Shown: piece after piece, positions 41,264 through 51,353 of the stretch
How the letters are laid out: each line of letters opens with the position of its first letter
Numbering within the stretch: the stretch's first letter is position 1
Notes under the pieces: model-generated
Told to the model about the DNA's origin: nothing
The model's input: only the letters and a program-made list of their open reading frames with translations
The model's database searches: none
Assembly: GCF_000617845.2 (NCBI RefSeq)
Contig: NZ_DF820425.1
Location: forward strand, 4,763,725 to 4,827,724
Length of the DNA: 64,000 bases
DNA from: Bradyrhizobium sp. DOA9
Lineage (GTDB): Bacteria; Pseudomonadota; Alphaproteobacteria; Rhizobiales; Xanthobacteraceae
Direction of reading: 5' to 3'
Made by a program: the position numbers and the translations under genes

Positions 41264-43501
41264 TTGCAGAGCAGCGCCGGTGCGCGTGCATTCCAGAATG
41301 CGCGATTGCAGAAGAAATTGAAGAAGCAGGCCGACGCCATCATTCCCGCCGCGGCGAACGCCTATGGCCAGGGCAGGTATGCGGAGTGCGAAGCGCTCTG
41401 CCGCCAGATCGTGCAAGCCGTTCCGGATCATTTCGACGCCACGCACCTGCTCGGCCTGAGCGTGCAGCAGGGCGGGCGCCTGGAGGAGGCGCAACAGCTG
41501 CTCGAGCGCGCGATCGCGATCGATCCGCGTTCGCACGAGGCGCAGACCAATCTCGCGACCGTCTACGTCGTTCTTCAGAAATTGGAGGCGGCCCGCGCCT
41601 GTCAGGAGAAGGCGATCGCGCTGAAGCCGAATTTTACGCCGGCCCTCGTCGGCCTCGGCAACACCTTGCTCCAGATGAGCCTGCCCGCACAGGCCATCGA
41701 GGTCTACGATCGTGCCATCAAGCTGAAGCCCGACTACGCCGACGCGCTTTGCAATCGTGGCGTGGCGGAGCTGGCGCTGTTCCGGTTTGACCGCGCCAGG
41801 GAGAGCTTTGATCGCGCGCTGCTGTTTCAGCCGCGCCACGTCGAAGCGCTCATCGGCAAGGGCATGGTCAGCATCGAGCTCAGGCGCTATGACGAAGCGG
41901 AAGCTGCGCTCGCAGCGGCGTTCGCGATCAAGCCCGATTCGGCGAAGATCCTGGCGCAACGCGGACGCCTCAACGCGGCCCTGTCGCGGCTGGAGCAGGC
42001 AGCCGCGGACTTCGATGCGGCACTCGCGCTTTCGCCCCGGTTCGAAGTGGCCTTGCGGGGAAAGGCAGAGGCCGCGCTCGGCCTGGGGAAAACGGCGCAG
42101 GCGATCCTGGCCTGCACGACCTTGCTCGAGCAGAATCCACGTTCCACGATCGCATTGGCGTTGCTGAGCTCCTGTCTTGCAAATCAGGGAGAAATCGCCT
42201 CCGCAATCGAACATCTCGACGCGGCGCTGGCGATCTCGCCGGATCCGGACTTGATGGCGCGGAAGATCTATTTTCTCGATTTTCTCCCCGACGCCGATTT
42301 CACGATCCAGCAGGCGACACGAAGGTCCTGGGGCGAAGCGATCGGTGCCCGCGTGCCGCAGCGGAAGCTCGCTCCCCGGCAGCTCGATCCCGACAGGCGG
42401 ATCGTGATCGGCTATGTTTCCGCCGAATTCTGGTATCATTCGGCGGCGTTCGGCCTGCTGCCGGTGCTTCGCCATCACGATCATGCCAGCTTCAAGGTCG
42501 TCTGCTATTCGTGTTCGCCGACTCAAGATGCGATCACAGCCGAATTCAAGTCGGCGGCAGACGTCTGGGTCGATGCCTGGCAGATGTTCGACGACGAACT
42601 GGCCAATCGCATCGAGGCCGACGAGGTCGATATCTTGATCGACGTGTCCGGGCATTCGTCGGGCAACAGGCTCCAGATCTTCGCCCGCAAGCCGGCTCCC
42701 ATCCAGGTCACGGGCTTCGGACACGCGACCGGTACGGGCCTTCGGACGATGGACTACGTGCTCGCGGACCCCGTCTTCATTCCGCAATCGGCACGGCATC
42801 TGCTGACCGAAAAGGTCTATGATTTGCCGTGCCTGATCACGATCGATCCCATCCTGGATGTGCCGCCTTCGGAGCTTCCCATGCTCCGCAACGGCTACGT
42901 CACCTTCGGCGTGTTCAACCGCGTCAACAAGATCTCGGACGAGGCCATTCGCGTGTGGTCGAAGGTGATGCGGGAGGTGGCGGGATCAAAGATCATCATC
43001 AAGCATACGCTGCTCGACGATCCCCTGGTGCGCGACGGTCTCCTCGCGCGCTTTGTGGCCCACGGGATTGCCGAGGAGAAGATCACCTGCCTCGGCTCGT
43101 CCGAGCGCACCGATCATCTGCGAGCCTTCGCGTTGGTCGATATTTCGCTCGATCCATTTCCGCAGAACGGCGGCGTCAGCACCTGGGAATCCCTCTATGC
43201 GGGCGTCCCGGTCGTCGCCAAGCTCGGCCACGGCGCATCCTCGCGCGCCGGCGGCTCCATCGTGGCCGCGGTCGGTCTCGACGACTGGGTGGCCGAGGAC
43301 GACGAGGGCTACGCCGCGATTGCGTGCAAATTCGCTGCCCAGCCCGCGCATCTGGCAAAGCTGCGCGCGGAATTGCCGGCCCGGATCGCAGCTTCGGCCG
43401 CGGGCAATGTCGAAACCTACACCCGCAGGGTCGAGGAGGGCTACCGCAAGTTCTGGCGCGATTATTGTGCCGTCGCCGCGGAAGGCGGGGAGGTCGCCTA
43501 A
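41264..43501 (+). CDS. SPINDLY/OGT-like TPR glycosyltransferase, copy 3
   Basis: A 745-residue paralogue, TTG start at 41264 behind TTCCGGAGAGACACC. TPRs are followed by a GT41 domain. One difference stands out near the catalytic His: copies 1 and 2 read EFRNHS/EFRQHS, whereas copy 3 reads EFWYHS. SGHSSGNRL replaces SGHTTG, and DPFPQNGGVSTWE replaces DTFPQNGGISTWE. These changes in the sugar-nucleotide pocket suggest a different donor or acceptor. It is convergent with cysK, 61 bases on. Confidence 0.88.
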   Translation: MQSSAGARAFQNARLQKKLKKQADAIIPAAANAYGQGRYAECEALCRQIVQAVPDHFDATHLLGLSVQQGGRLEEAQQLLERAIAIDPRSHEAQTNLATVYVVLQKLEAARACQEKAIALKPNFTPALVGLGNTLLQMSLPAQAIEVYDRAIKLKPDYADALCNRGVAELALFRFDRARESFDRALLFQPRHVEALIGKGMVSIELRRYDEAEAALAAAFAIKPDSAKILAQRGRLNAALSRLEQAAADFDAALALSPRFEVALRGKAEAALGLGKTAQAILACTTLLEQNPRSTIALALLSSCLANQGEIASAIEHLDAALAISPDPDLMARKIYFLDFLPDADFTIQQATRRSWGEAIGARVPQRKLAPRQLDPDRRIVIGYVSAEFWYHSAAFGLLPVLRHHDHASFKVVCYSCSPTQDAITAEFKSAADVWVDAWQMFDDELANRIEADEVDILIDVSGHSSGNRLQIFARKPAPIQVTGFGHATGTGLRTMDYVLADPVFIPQSARHLLTEKVYDLPCLITIDPILDVPPSELPMLRNGYVTFGVFNRVNKISDEAIRVWSKVMREVAGSKIIIKHTLLDDPLVRDGLLARFVAHGIAEEKITCLGSSERTDHLRAFALVDISLDPFPQNGGVSTWESLYAGVPVVAKLGHGASSRAGGSIVAAVGLDDWVAEDDEGYAAIACKFAAQPAHLAKLRAELPARIAASAAGNVETYTRRVEEGYRKFWRDYCAVAAEGGEVA

Positions 43502-43562
43502 ACCGGCCGAACTGCGCAGAGCTTGTGGCGTGCGCCCTCGACCCGCGGACGCGCGGCGACGA

Positions 43563-44597
43563 TCAAACGAAGGGCGGCTTGATGTTGCTGCGCTTCTCCA
43601 GCCATTCCGGCACCGGCAGGTTCTTGGCGCGCATGAAGTCGGCGTTGAACAGCTTCGACAGATAGCGGCTGCCGGAATCGCACAGCACGGTGACGATCGT
43701 CTTGCCGGGCCCGAGCTGCTTGGCAAGCCGCATCGCGCCGACGACATTGATGCCCGTCGAGCCGCCGAGGCACAGACCTTCGTGCTGGAGCAGCTCGTAG
43801 ATCGCGCTGACGGCGTCGGTGTCGGGAATGAGATAGGCATCGTCGACCTTGGCGGTCTCGACGATCGCGGTGGCGCGGTTGAGGCCGATGCCCTCCGTGA
43901 TCGAGCCGCCCGGCGTCGCCTTGGGATCGCCGGTCCTGAAATATTCGTACATGCCGGCGCCATGCGGATCGGCGCAGGCAATGCGGATGTTCTTGTTCTT
44001 CTCCTTCAGATAGCGGCTGACGCCGGCGAGCGTGCCGCCGCTGCCGACCGAGCAGACGAAGCCGTCGACCTTGCCGCCGGTCTGCTCCCAGATCTCCGGC
44101 CCCGTGGATTCGTAATGTGCCTTGGCGTTGTCGAGGTTGTTCCACTGGTCGGCGAACAGCACGCCGTTGGGCTCGGTCTTGCGCAGCTCGTCGGCGAGCC
44201 GCCGGCCGACATGCTGGTAGTTGTTGGGGTTGGCGTAGGGAAGGGCCGGCACTTCGATCAACTCGGCACCGCATAGCTTCAGGAAATCCTTCTTCTCCTG
44301 GCTCTGCGTCTCCGGGATCACGATCAGGGTGCGGTAGCCGCGCGCGCTGGCGACCACCGCAAGGCCGATGCCGGTATTGCCGGCGGTCGATTCCACCACC
44401 AGTCCGCCGGGCTTCAGCTCGCCGCGCTTCTCGGCCTCCAGGATCATCCATTTGCCGGCGCGGTCCTTCACCGACTGACCGGGATTCATGAATTCGGCCT
44501 TGCCCAGGATGGTGCAGCCGGTCAATTCCGAGGCGCGCTTGAGCTGGATGAGGGGGGTGTTGCCGATGGCTTCGACAACGTCGTTGCGAATGGTCAT
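43563..44597 (-). CDS. cysK: cysteine synthase A (O-acetylserine sulfhydrylase)
   Basis: A 344-residue PLP enzyme that makes cysteine from O-acetylserine and sulfide. The start at 44597 gives MTIRNDVVEAIGNTPLIQLKR. The PLP lysine lies in MNPGQSVKDRAG, the phosphate and substrate loop in ESTAGNTGIGLA, and the glycine-rich VCSVGSGGTLAGVSRYL loop binds PLP phosphate. CDSGSRYLSKL is near the end. It is slightly longer than E. coli CysK (323), as is common in this group. Confidence 0.92.
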   Translation of the reverse strand: MTIRNDVVEAIGNTPLIQLKRASELTGCTILGKAEFMNPGQSVKDRAGKWMILEAEKRGELKPGGLVVESTAGNTGIGLAVVASARGYRTLIVIPETQSQEKKDFLKLCGAELIEVPALPYANPNNYQHVGRRLADELRKTEPNGVLFADQWNNLDNAKAHYESTGPEIWEQTGGKVDGFVCSVGSGGTLAGVSRYLKEKNKNIRIACADPHGAGMYEYFRTGDPKATPGGSITEGIGLNRATAIVETAKVDDAYLIPDTDAVSAIYELLQHEGLCLGGSTGINVVGAMRLAKQLGPGKTIVTVLCDSGSRYLSKLFNADFMRAKNLPVPEWLEKRSNIKPPFV

Positions 44598-45291
44598 GTC
44601 AGGGGAAATCACTACCAATGGGTTGATCGGCTTTGGGTGCGAACCTAGTGCTTGGGAGGCCAAAGGGGAAGGCTTTTGCGCTGCGGCGAACCCGACCGAA
44701 ACGCTCGCGGAAACAGTGATCTGCTCGAGACGAGACCGGTGATGATGCGCGCCGCGAGGCGGGATGTCGGCAGCAGGAAACGGCCCAACCCCGGCCTGTA
44801 CACGAAAGGATTATGCTCGCGATGTGCGGTCCCGCGACCAATTTTGCCGCGTGAGACGGGTCGTCACCTACGGCACGCGAGGCTTCGGCGTCGGGACTGG
44901 GCTCGCTCTCCCGCGTGCCAAGTGGGAGCGGCGAAGCACGCCCGCGGACAATTCTGGTGCGATCCAGCAGCAATAGCGCTGCGGCAACGGGTGCGGGCGC
45001 AATATCACATGAAATCTTGGTAAGCTTGCTTACGTTTTCCAATGCTTCGTGTTGAGAGAAATCTCTGCAGGACAGGCATTTTTCGTATTCTTTCTGGCTC
45101 GCTCCCAGCTCGTTGGCTCGGGCATCTCGCAACTGTGGCACTGTCCCGCCGTTCCGCGCCCGGCTAGTATGGATCTCAGGTTCCGCAGAAAGCATCATCG
45201 CTGTGAACGCATCGTCCAAGGCCCCCCGACTGTCCTGCCGCGAATCGGTTAATCCGGCAGCGTTGCGGCGGCTTGATCTGCCCGGCGGGGG
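44598..45291. other. intergenic region, no gene recognised
   Basis: The 694 bases between the divergent starts of cysK and the efflux operon must hold both promoters. I find no convincing protein or RNA gene: the short open frames on both strands lack ribosome sites and family patterns. The stretch 45000-45060 is relatively AT-rich (ATCACATGAAATCTTGG, CTTACGTTTTCC) and is the most likely promoter area. No operator symmetry was seen. Confidence 0.5.
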
Positions 45292-46776
45292 GTGGATGTG
45301 ACACAGCAAGTTCCAGCGATCGCCTCGCGGCGGTCTCTCGGTTCTGCATTCGGAACGCTGCGCGCAACGCGATGGATTGCGGTGCTGTGCCTCGCCGCCG
45401 GCTCGGGGGCCTGCGTGCTGACCCAGGATCTTCCCGATCCCGCGCTCGACGTTCCCACGCAGTACAAATATGCCGGCAAGCGCGATGCGCCGCCGTCGCT
45501 GGATTGGTGGCGCGGCTTCCGCTCCGCGGAATTGACGCAGCTGATGGAGGAGGCGCAGACCGTCAACCTCGACATCGCCGCGGCCGTGGCACGCATCGTC
45601 CAGGCCGACGCCCAGGCGCGGCAGGCCGGCGCCGCGCTGCTGCCGAGCCTGTCGGGGGGCGGATCGGAAACCTATTCGCGCACCTCGGGCTCCTCGTCGT
45701 CCGGCCTCACCAATGGCGGGCGCGAGGTCGTCAATTATTCCGCCTCGCTCAGCGCGAGCTATCAGCTCGATTTCTGGGGCCAGAACCGCGACGCGCTGCA
45801 ATCGGCCGAGGAGACGGCGAATGCCAACCGTTTCGATCGCGACACGGTCGCGCTGACCACGCTCGCCGCCGTCGCCAACGCCTATTTCCAGGTGCTGGCC
45901 TCGCAGGACCGCATCCGGACCTCTCAGCGCAACATCGCGAGCGCGCAGCGCATCCTCGATGCGGTCAGGGAGCGCCGCAAGGCCGGCACCGGCACCGATC
46001 TCGACGTCGCCCAGCAGGAGAGCGTGCTGGCGAACCAGAAGGCGCTGGTGCCGCCGCTGCGCCAGACACTCGACCAGAACGTCAACGCGCTCGCCGTGCT
46101 GGTGTCGCGCCCGCCGGAGAGCGTGCGCGTGCACGGCGGCTCCCTGGACCGGATCGCGATTCCGCGTGTGACGCCGGGCCTGCCGTCGGAGCTGCTGACG
46201 CAGCGGCCGGACATCCGCCGCCAGGAGGCCCAGCTTGCCTCCGCCACGGCGAACATCGGCAATGCCCGCGCGCAGTTCTTTCCGACGATCCAACTCACCG
46301 GCAATGGCGGCTATCAGAGCTCGGCGCTTGTCTCGCTGTTCCAGCCGCATGCGGCGTTCTTCCAGCTCGTCGGCAGCGCCACGCAGCCGATCTTCGACGG
46401 CGGCAAGATCCTCGGCAATTTCGAATTCGCCAAGGCGCGGCAGGACGAGCTGCTGCAGACCTACCGCAAGACAATCATTCAGGCCTTTACCGACGTCGAC
46501 AACGCGCTGTTCTCGATCAAGCAGACCACGATCAAGCTGCAATTGCAGCGCGACGTCGTTACCGCCTCGCAGCGCGCCTTCGATCTGTCGGAGCAGCAAT
46601 TGCGCGCCGGCACCGCCGACATCGTGACCGTGCTCAACACCCAGCTGACGCTGTTCACGGCGTTAGACGCGCTGTCGCAGGCCCAACTCGCACGGCTTCT
46701 CGCCATCGTCAGCCTGTACCAGGCGCTCGGTGGCGGCTGGGAGCCGAGGATGGAGAAACCGGTCAATGCTCTTTAA
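45292..46776 (+). CDS. RND efflux outer-membrane factor (OprM/NodT family)
   Basis: A 494-residue lipoprotein channel that carries substrates from the RND pump through the outer membrane. It starts with GTG at 45292 behind GGCGGGG. After a signal sequence, the lipobox AAGSGAC places the lipid on Cys at about residue 41. The typical repeat halves with FWGQNRDALQSA, RRKAGTGTDLDVAQQES and QQLRAGTADIVTVLNTQ are present. First gene of a four-gene efflux operon; it overlaps the adaptor gene by 11 bases. Confidence 0.92.
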   Translation: MDVTQQVPAIASRRSLGSAFGTLRATRWIAVLCLAAGSGACVLTQDLPDPALDVPTQYKYAGKRDAPPSLDWWRGFRSAELTQLMEEAQTVNLDIAAAVARIVQADAQARQAGAALLPSLSGGGSETYSRTSGSSSSGLTNGGREVVNYSASLSASYQLDFWGQNRDALQSAEETANANRFDRDTVALTTLAAVANAYFQVLASQDRIRTSQRNIASAQRILDAVRERRKAGTGTDLDVAQQESVLANQKALVPPLRQTLDQNVNALAVLVSRPPESVRVHGGSLDRIAIPRVTPGLPSELLTQRPDIRRQEAQLASATANIGNARAQFFPTIQLTGNGGYQSSALVSLFQPHAAFFQLVGSATQPIFDGGKILGNFEFAKARQDELLQTYRKTIIQAFTDVDNALFSIKQTTIKLQLQRDVVTASQRAFDLSEQQLRAGTADIVTVLNTQLTLFTALDALSQAQLARLLAIVSLYQALGGGWEPRMEKPVNAL

Positions 46777-48163
46777 GCCGGAGACGAAGCAAGACGCGAA
46801 GGAGGGGACGGCGAGAAGATCGCGCGGCCGCGGCTTCGTCATGACCCTGATCACGCTCGCCATCCTCGGCGGCCTCGGCTATTTCGGATGGACCGTCTGG
46901 CATCAGCAACCACAGCAAGCGAACGGCCGCAACCAGCGGCCCGATCTGCCGGTGCCGGTGCTGGCGGCGACGCCACGCATCCAGGACGTGCCGGTCTATC
47001 TCGACGGCGTCGGCGCGATCCGCGCGCTCAACACCGTGACGGTGCGCTCGCAGGTCGACGGCAAGCTGATCGCGGTCAACTTCACGGAAGGCCAGGACGT
47101 CAAGAAGGGCGACGTGCTCGGCGAGATCGATCCGGCGATCTACCAGGCACAGTACGACCAGGCGGTCGCCAAGAAGGCGCAGGATCAGGCCCAGCTCGCC
47201 AACCAGCGCATCGACCTCGCGCGCTACGAGCAGCTCGCCGCCTCCAACGCCGGCTCCAAGCAGCAGGCCGACACCCAGCGCGCGCTGGTGGCGCAGACCG
47301 AGGCGCTGGTCAAGGCCGATCAGGCCGCGATCGACAACGCGGCGGCGACACTCAGCTACACCAAGATCGTGGCGCCGATCTCGGGCCGCGCCGGCCTGCG
47401 CCAGGTCGACCAAGGCAACATCATTCACGCCTCCGACACCACCGGCCTCGTCGTGATCACGCAATTGCAGCCGATCGCGGTGTGGTTCAGCCTGCCGCAG
47501 CAGCAGATCATGCGCGTCAACGCCGCGGCGGCGAAGGGGACGCTCCCCGTCGACGTGTTCGGCAATGACGGCGTTACGGTGATCGACACCGGCAAGCTCA
47601 CCGGCATCGACAACCAGGTCGACCAGACCACCGGAACGCTGAAGCTCAAGGCCGAATTCCCAAATGCCAATTACCAGCTCTGGCCGGGCCAGTTCGTCAA
47701 TGTCCGTCTCAAGGTCGAGACCTTGACGCAGGCGCTGGTGGTGCCGACCTCGGCGGTGCAGCGCGGCCCGATCGGCACTTTCAGCTACGTCATCGGCGCG
47801 GACAACATCGTCTCGGCAAGGGCCGTGACGGTGACCCAGCAGAACGAGCATGACGCCGTCATCGCCAGCGGCCTGTCGGCGAGCGACAGGGTGGTCACCA
47901 CGGGCTTCGCAAATCTGTCCGACGGGTCCAAGGTGTTTGTCGGCCGTGATGATCAGACTCCGTCGGCCGATCTCGCCCCGCGCAAGCGCCCGCGCGCACC
48001 GGACGCTCAGAAGAAGGACGGTGCCAAGGAAGACCAGAAGGACGGGCAAGGCAAGGACGGCGAGTTCCGCGCCAAGCGCAAGAGCAGCGAAGGCGACCAG
48101 AAAGGGCAGACCGGGCCGGCTCCTGGGCCGGGGGCATCGGGAAGTGGAGTCAAGCAGCCATGA
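46766..48163 (+). CDS. RND efflux periplasmic adaptor (MdtA-like)
   Basis: A 465-residue membrane-fusion protein linking pump and channel. The ATG at 46766 lies inside the end of the previous gene. A single N-terminal helix (about residues 24-45) anchors it. Lipoyl halves (VRSQVDGKLIAVNFTEGQDVKKGD and LSYTKIVAPISGRAGLRQVDQGN) flank an alpha hairpin, followed by beta-barrel and membrane-proximal domains. The last 75 residues are an unusual Lys/Asp/Gly-rich tail (KKDGAKEDQKDGQGKDG...) with low complexity, probably disordered. Confidence 0.92.
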   Translation: MLFKPETKQDAKEGTARRSRGRGFVMTLITLAILGGLGYFGWTVWHQQPQQANGRNQRPDLPVPVLAATPRIQDVPVYLDGVGAIRALNTVTVRSQVDGKLIAVNFTEGQDVKKGDVLGEIDPAIYQAQYDQAVAKKAQDQAQLANQRIDLARYEQLAASNAGSKQQADTQRALVAQTEALVKADQAAIDNAAATLSYTKIVAPISGRAGLRQVDQGNIIHASDTTGLVVITQLQPIAVWFSLPQQQIMRVNAAAAKGTLPVDVFGNDGVTVIDTGKLTGIDNQVDQTTGTLKLKAEFPNANYQLWPGQFVNVRLKVETLTQALVVPTSAVQRGPIGTFSYVIGADNIVSARAVTVTQQNEHDAVIASGLSASDRVVTTGFANLSDGSKVFVGRDDQTPSADLAPRKRPRAPDAQKKDGAKEDQKDGQGKDGEFRAKRKSSEGDQKGQTGPAPGPGASGSGVKQP

Positions 48164-48200
48164 TCCCGACAACAGCCGCGTAATGCGGCAGGCGTAACCC

Positions 48201-51200
48201 ATGGGTGTCTCTGAACCCTTCATCCGCCGGCCGATCGCGACCTCGCTGCTCGGCATTGCGCTTCTGATCGGCGGGCTGCTGGGCTATTTCGCGCTGCCGG
48301 TCTCGGCGCTGCCGCAGGTCGACTTCCCGACCGTGCAGGTGACGACGCAGCTGCCGGGTGCGAGCCCCGACGTGATCGCCTCGCTGATCACCGCGCCGCT
48401 GGAGCGGCAGCTCGGCCAGATCCCGTCGCTGTCGGCAATGAACTCGACGAGCTCGTTCGGCGTCAGCCAGATCTCGCTGCAGTTCGACCTCAACCGCGAC
48501 ATCGACGGGGCGACGCAGGACGTGCAGGCCGCCATCAATGCCGCGGCCGGCGTGCTGCCCAAGACGCTGCCTTACCCCCCGACCTACGCCAAGGTGAACC
48601 CGGCGGACGCCCCGGTGATGACGCTGGCGCTGCGCTCGGACACGATCTCGCTGCGGGCGATGAGCGACATCGCCGACACCATTCTGGCGCAACGGCTGAG
48701 CCAGATCTCCGGCGTCGGACGCGTATCCGTGCTCGGCGGACTGAAGCCGGCCGTGCGCATCCAGGCGGACCTCGCGCGGCTCGCCGCCTATGGCATCGCC
48801 ATGGAGGACCTGCGCACCGCGATCGCCAACGCCAATGTCTCAGGGCCGAAAGGCTCGCTCGACGGCGCACAGCAGGCCTACATCATCGCCGCCAACGACC
48901 AGATCGTCGCCGCCGACGCCTACCGGCCGATCATCATCGCCTATCGCAACGGCTCGCCCGTCACCATCGGCGACGTCGCGCAGATCGTCGACGGGCTGGA
49001 GAACGACCGCACCGGCGGCTGGTACCAGGGCACGCCGGCCGTCGTCATCGACATCCAGCGCCAGCCCGGGGCCAACGTCATCGACGTCGTCAGCCAGATC
49101 CGCGCCGAAATCCCCAAGGTGCAGCGCGCGATCCCGGCCGGCGTGAACCTCACCATCGTCTCCGACCGCACCGTGACCATCCGGGCCTCGGTGCGCGACG
49201 TGCAGTTCACGCTGGTCCTTGCCGTCGTGCTGGTGACGCTGGTGGTGCTGCTGTTCCTGCGCTCGCTGCGCGCCACCGTGATCGCGGGCGTGGCTCTGCC
49301 GCTGTCGCTGATCACGAGCTTCGGCATCATGTATTTTGCCGGCTTCAGTCTCGACAATCTGTCGCTGATGGCGCTCACGATCGGGACCGGCTTCGTGGTC
49401 GACGACGCCATCGTCATGATCGAGAACATCGTCCGCCACATGGAGAACGGCGACAGCGCGATGGAGGCCTCGCTCAAGGGCGCCAGCGAAATCGGCTTCA
49501 CCGTGATCTCGCTGACGGTGTCGCTGATCGCGGTCTTCATCCCGCTTCTTTTCATGTCGGGCCTGGTCGGCCGCATGTTCCGCGAATTCGCGCTGACCTT
49601 GACGATCGCGGTCGTGACCTCGGCCGTGGTCTCGCTCACTCTGACGCCGATGATGTGCTCGCGCCTGCTCAAGCATGCCCATGAGGAGCTGGCGGTGCCG
49701 GGCCTCGCCGCGATCAGCCGCTTCATCGACCGCACCGTCGAAGCCTATCACCGGACGCTGCTGTGGGTGCTGGAGCGCCAGCGCGCGACCTTGGTCGTGA
49801 CCTTCGTGACGCTGATTGCGACACTCGTCCTCTATGTCGTCGCGCCAAAGGGTTTCCTGCCGCTCCAGGACACGGCCTCGATCACGGCGGTGACCGAGGC
49901 AGGTCCCGACGTGTCGTTCGCGGAGATGCAGAAGCGGCAGGCCGAGGTGGCCGACGCCATCAAGGCCGATCCCGATGTCGTGGGCGTCGTCTCCGTGATC
50001 GGCGCCGGCTCGGTCAACCCGACCACCAATGTCGGACGCCTCGTCATGAATCTGAAGCCGCGCGGTGAACGGCGGGACGATGTCGCGGCCGTCGTGATCC
50101 GGCTGAAGGAGAGGGTGGCGGGCATCCCGGGCATGACCGTCTATTTCCAGCCGGTGCAGGACGTGCAGATCTCGACCCAGTCGAGCCGCTCGCAATACCA
50201 GTACACGCTGACCGGCACCGATGCGGCGCTGGTCTCGGAATGGTCGCGCAAGCTGGTTGCCGAGATGCGACGCGATCCCCTGTTCCGCGACGTCTCCTCC
50301 GAGGCGCAGGAGGGCGGCCTGCGGGCGCAGCTCGACGTCGACCGTACGCGGGCGGGCCAGCTCGGCGTCAGCCTCCAGGCCATCACCGATACGCTGAACG
50401 ACGCCTTCGCGCAGCGGCAGATCTCGACCATCTACGGACAGGCCAACCAGTACCGCGTCGTGCTGGAGGCGTTGCCGATGTACCAGCGTGATCCCTCGGT
50501 CCTGTCCAAGCTCTATCTGCCGGGTGCCGCCAGCAGCACGACGGCCGGCGCGCCGAGCGCCCAGGTGCCGCTGTCGGCGGTGGCGACCTTGAAGCGCACA
50601 ACGGCGCCGCTCGCGATCTCTCACCAGGCGCAATTCCCCTCGGTGTCGCTGAGCTTCAACCTGGCGCCGGGCGCCGCGCTCGGCGACGCCGTCGAGGCGG
50701 TCAAGACGATCGAGACCCGCATCGGCATGCCCAACAGCATCGTCGGCGTCTATGCCGGCGATGCCGCCGAATTCGCCAAGGCGCTGGCCGGCCAGCCCTG
50801 GCTGCTGCTCGCGGCCGTGATCACCATCTACATCGTGCTCGGCGTGCTCTATGAGAGCTACATCCACCCGATCACGATCCTGTCGACGCTGCCCTCGGCC
50901 GGCGTCGGCGCCATCCTGGCGCTGATGTTGTGCGGACAGGACCTCTCCGTGATCGGCCTGATCGGCATCATCCTGCTGATGGGCATCGTCAAGAAGAACG
51001 CGATCATGATGATCGACTTCGCGCTCGAGGCCGAGCGCGGGCAGGGCATGCCGCCGCACGAGGCGATCGTGCAGGCTTGCCTCCTGCGCTTCCGCCCGAT
51101 CATGATGACGACGCTGGCGGCGCTGTTCGGCGCGCTTCCGCTGGCGATCGAGAGCGGCACCGGCGCCGAGCTGCGCTTCCCGCTCGGCGTCTCCATCATC

Positions 51201-51353
51201 GGCGGCCTGCTGCTGAGCCAGCTGCTGACGCTCTACACGACGCCGGTGATCTATCTCGCCCTCGACCGCATCAACCGCCGCCTCGAGCAGGCGCTGCCGC
51301 CGGCCGAATCCGGCGGCCCGCCGGTCGCGGGCGCGACCGAGGGGATGCAGTGA
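48201..51353 (+). CDS. RND efflux permease 1 (MdtB-like)
   Basis: A 1050-residue proton-driven drug/metabolite exporter. Twelve-helix HAE1-type layout: SEPFIRRPIATSLLGIALLIGG at the N-terminus, two large periplasmic loops, and the proton-relay Asp pair in GTGFVVDDAIVMIENI (helix 4, about residue 395). The duplicated second half has GIVKKNAIMMIDFALEAERG. Together with the next gene it would form a heteromeric MdtBC-type trimer. The two genes share one base (tgAtg). Confidence 0.94.
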   Translation: MGVSEPFIRRPIATSLLGIALLIGGLLGYFALPVSALPQVDFPTVQVTTQLPGASPDVIASLITAPLERQLGQIPSLSAMNSTSSFGVSQISLQFDLNRDIDGATQDVQAAINAAAGVLPKTLPYPPTYAKVNPADAPVMTLALRSDTISLRAMSDIADTILAQRLSQISGVGRVSVLGGLKPAVRIQADLARLAAYGIAMEDLRTAIANANVSGPKGSLDGAQQAYIIAANDQIVAADAYRPIIIAYRNGSPVTIGDVAQIVDGLENDRTGGWYQGTPAVVIDIQRQPGANVIDVVSQIRAEIPKVQRAIPAGVNLTIVSDRTVTIRASVRDVQFTLVLAVVLVTLVVLLFLRSLRATVIAGVALPLSLITSFGIMYFAGFSLDNLSLMALTIGTGFVVDDAIVMIENIVRHMENGDSAMEASLKGASEIGFTVISLTVSLIAVFIPLLFMSGLVGRMFREFALTLTIAVVTSAVVSLTLTPMMCSRLLKHAHEELAVPGLAAISRFIDRTVEAYHRTLLWVLERQRATLVVTFVTLIATLVLYVVAPKGFLPLQDTASITAVTEAGPDVSFAEMQKRQAEVADAIKADPDVVGVVSVIGAGSVNPTTNVGRLVMNLKPRGERRDDVAAVVIRLKERVAGIPGMTVYFQPVQDVQISTQSSRSQYQYTLTGTDAALVSEWSRKLVAEMRRDPLFRDVSSEAQEGGLRAQLDVDRTRAGQLGVSLQAITDTLNDAFAQRQISTIYGQANQYRVVLEALPMYQRDPSVLSKLYLPGAASSTTAGAPSAQVPLSAVATLKRTTAPLAISHQAQFPSVSLSFNLAPGAALGDAVEAVKTIETRIGMPNSIVGVYAGDAAEFAKALAGQPWLLLAAVITIYIVLGVLYESYIHPITILSTLPSAGVGAILALMLCGQDLSVIGLIGIILLMGIVKKNAIMMIDFALEAERGQGMPPHEAIVQACLLRFRPIMMTTLAALFGALPLAIESGTGAELRFPLGVSIIGGLLLSQLLTLYTTPVIYLALDRINRRLEQALPPAESGGPPVAGATEGMQ

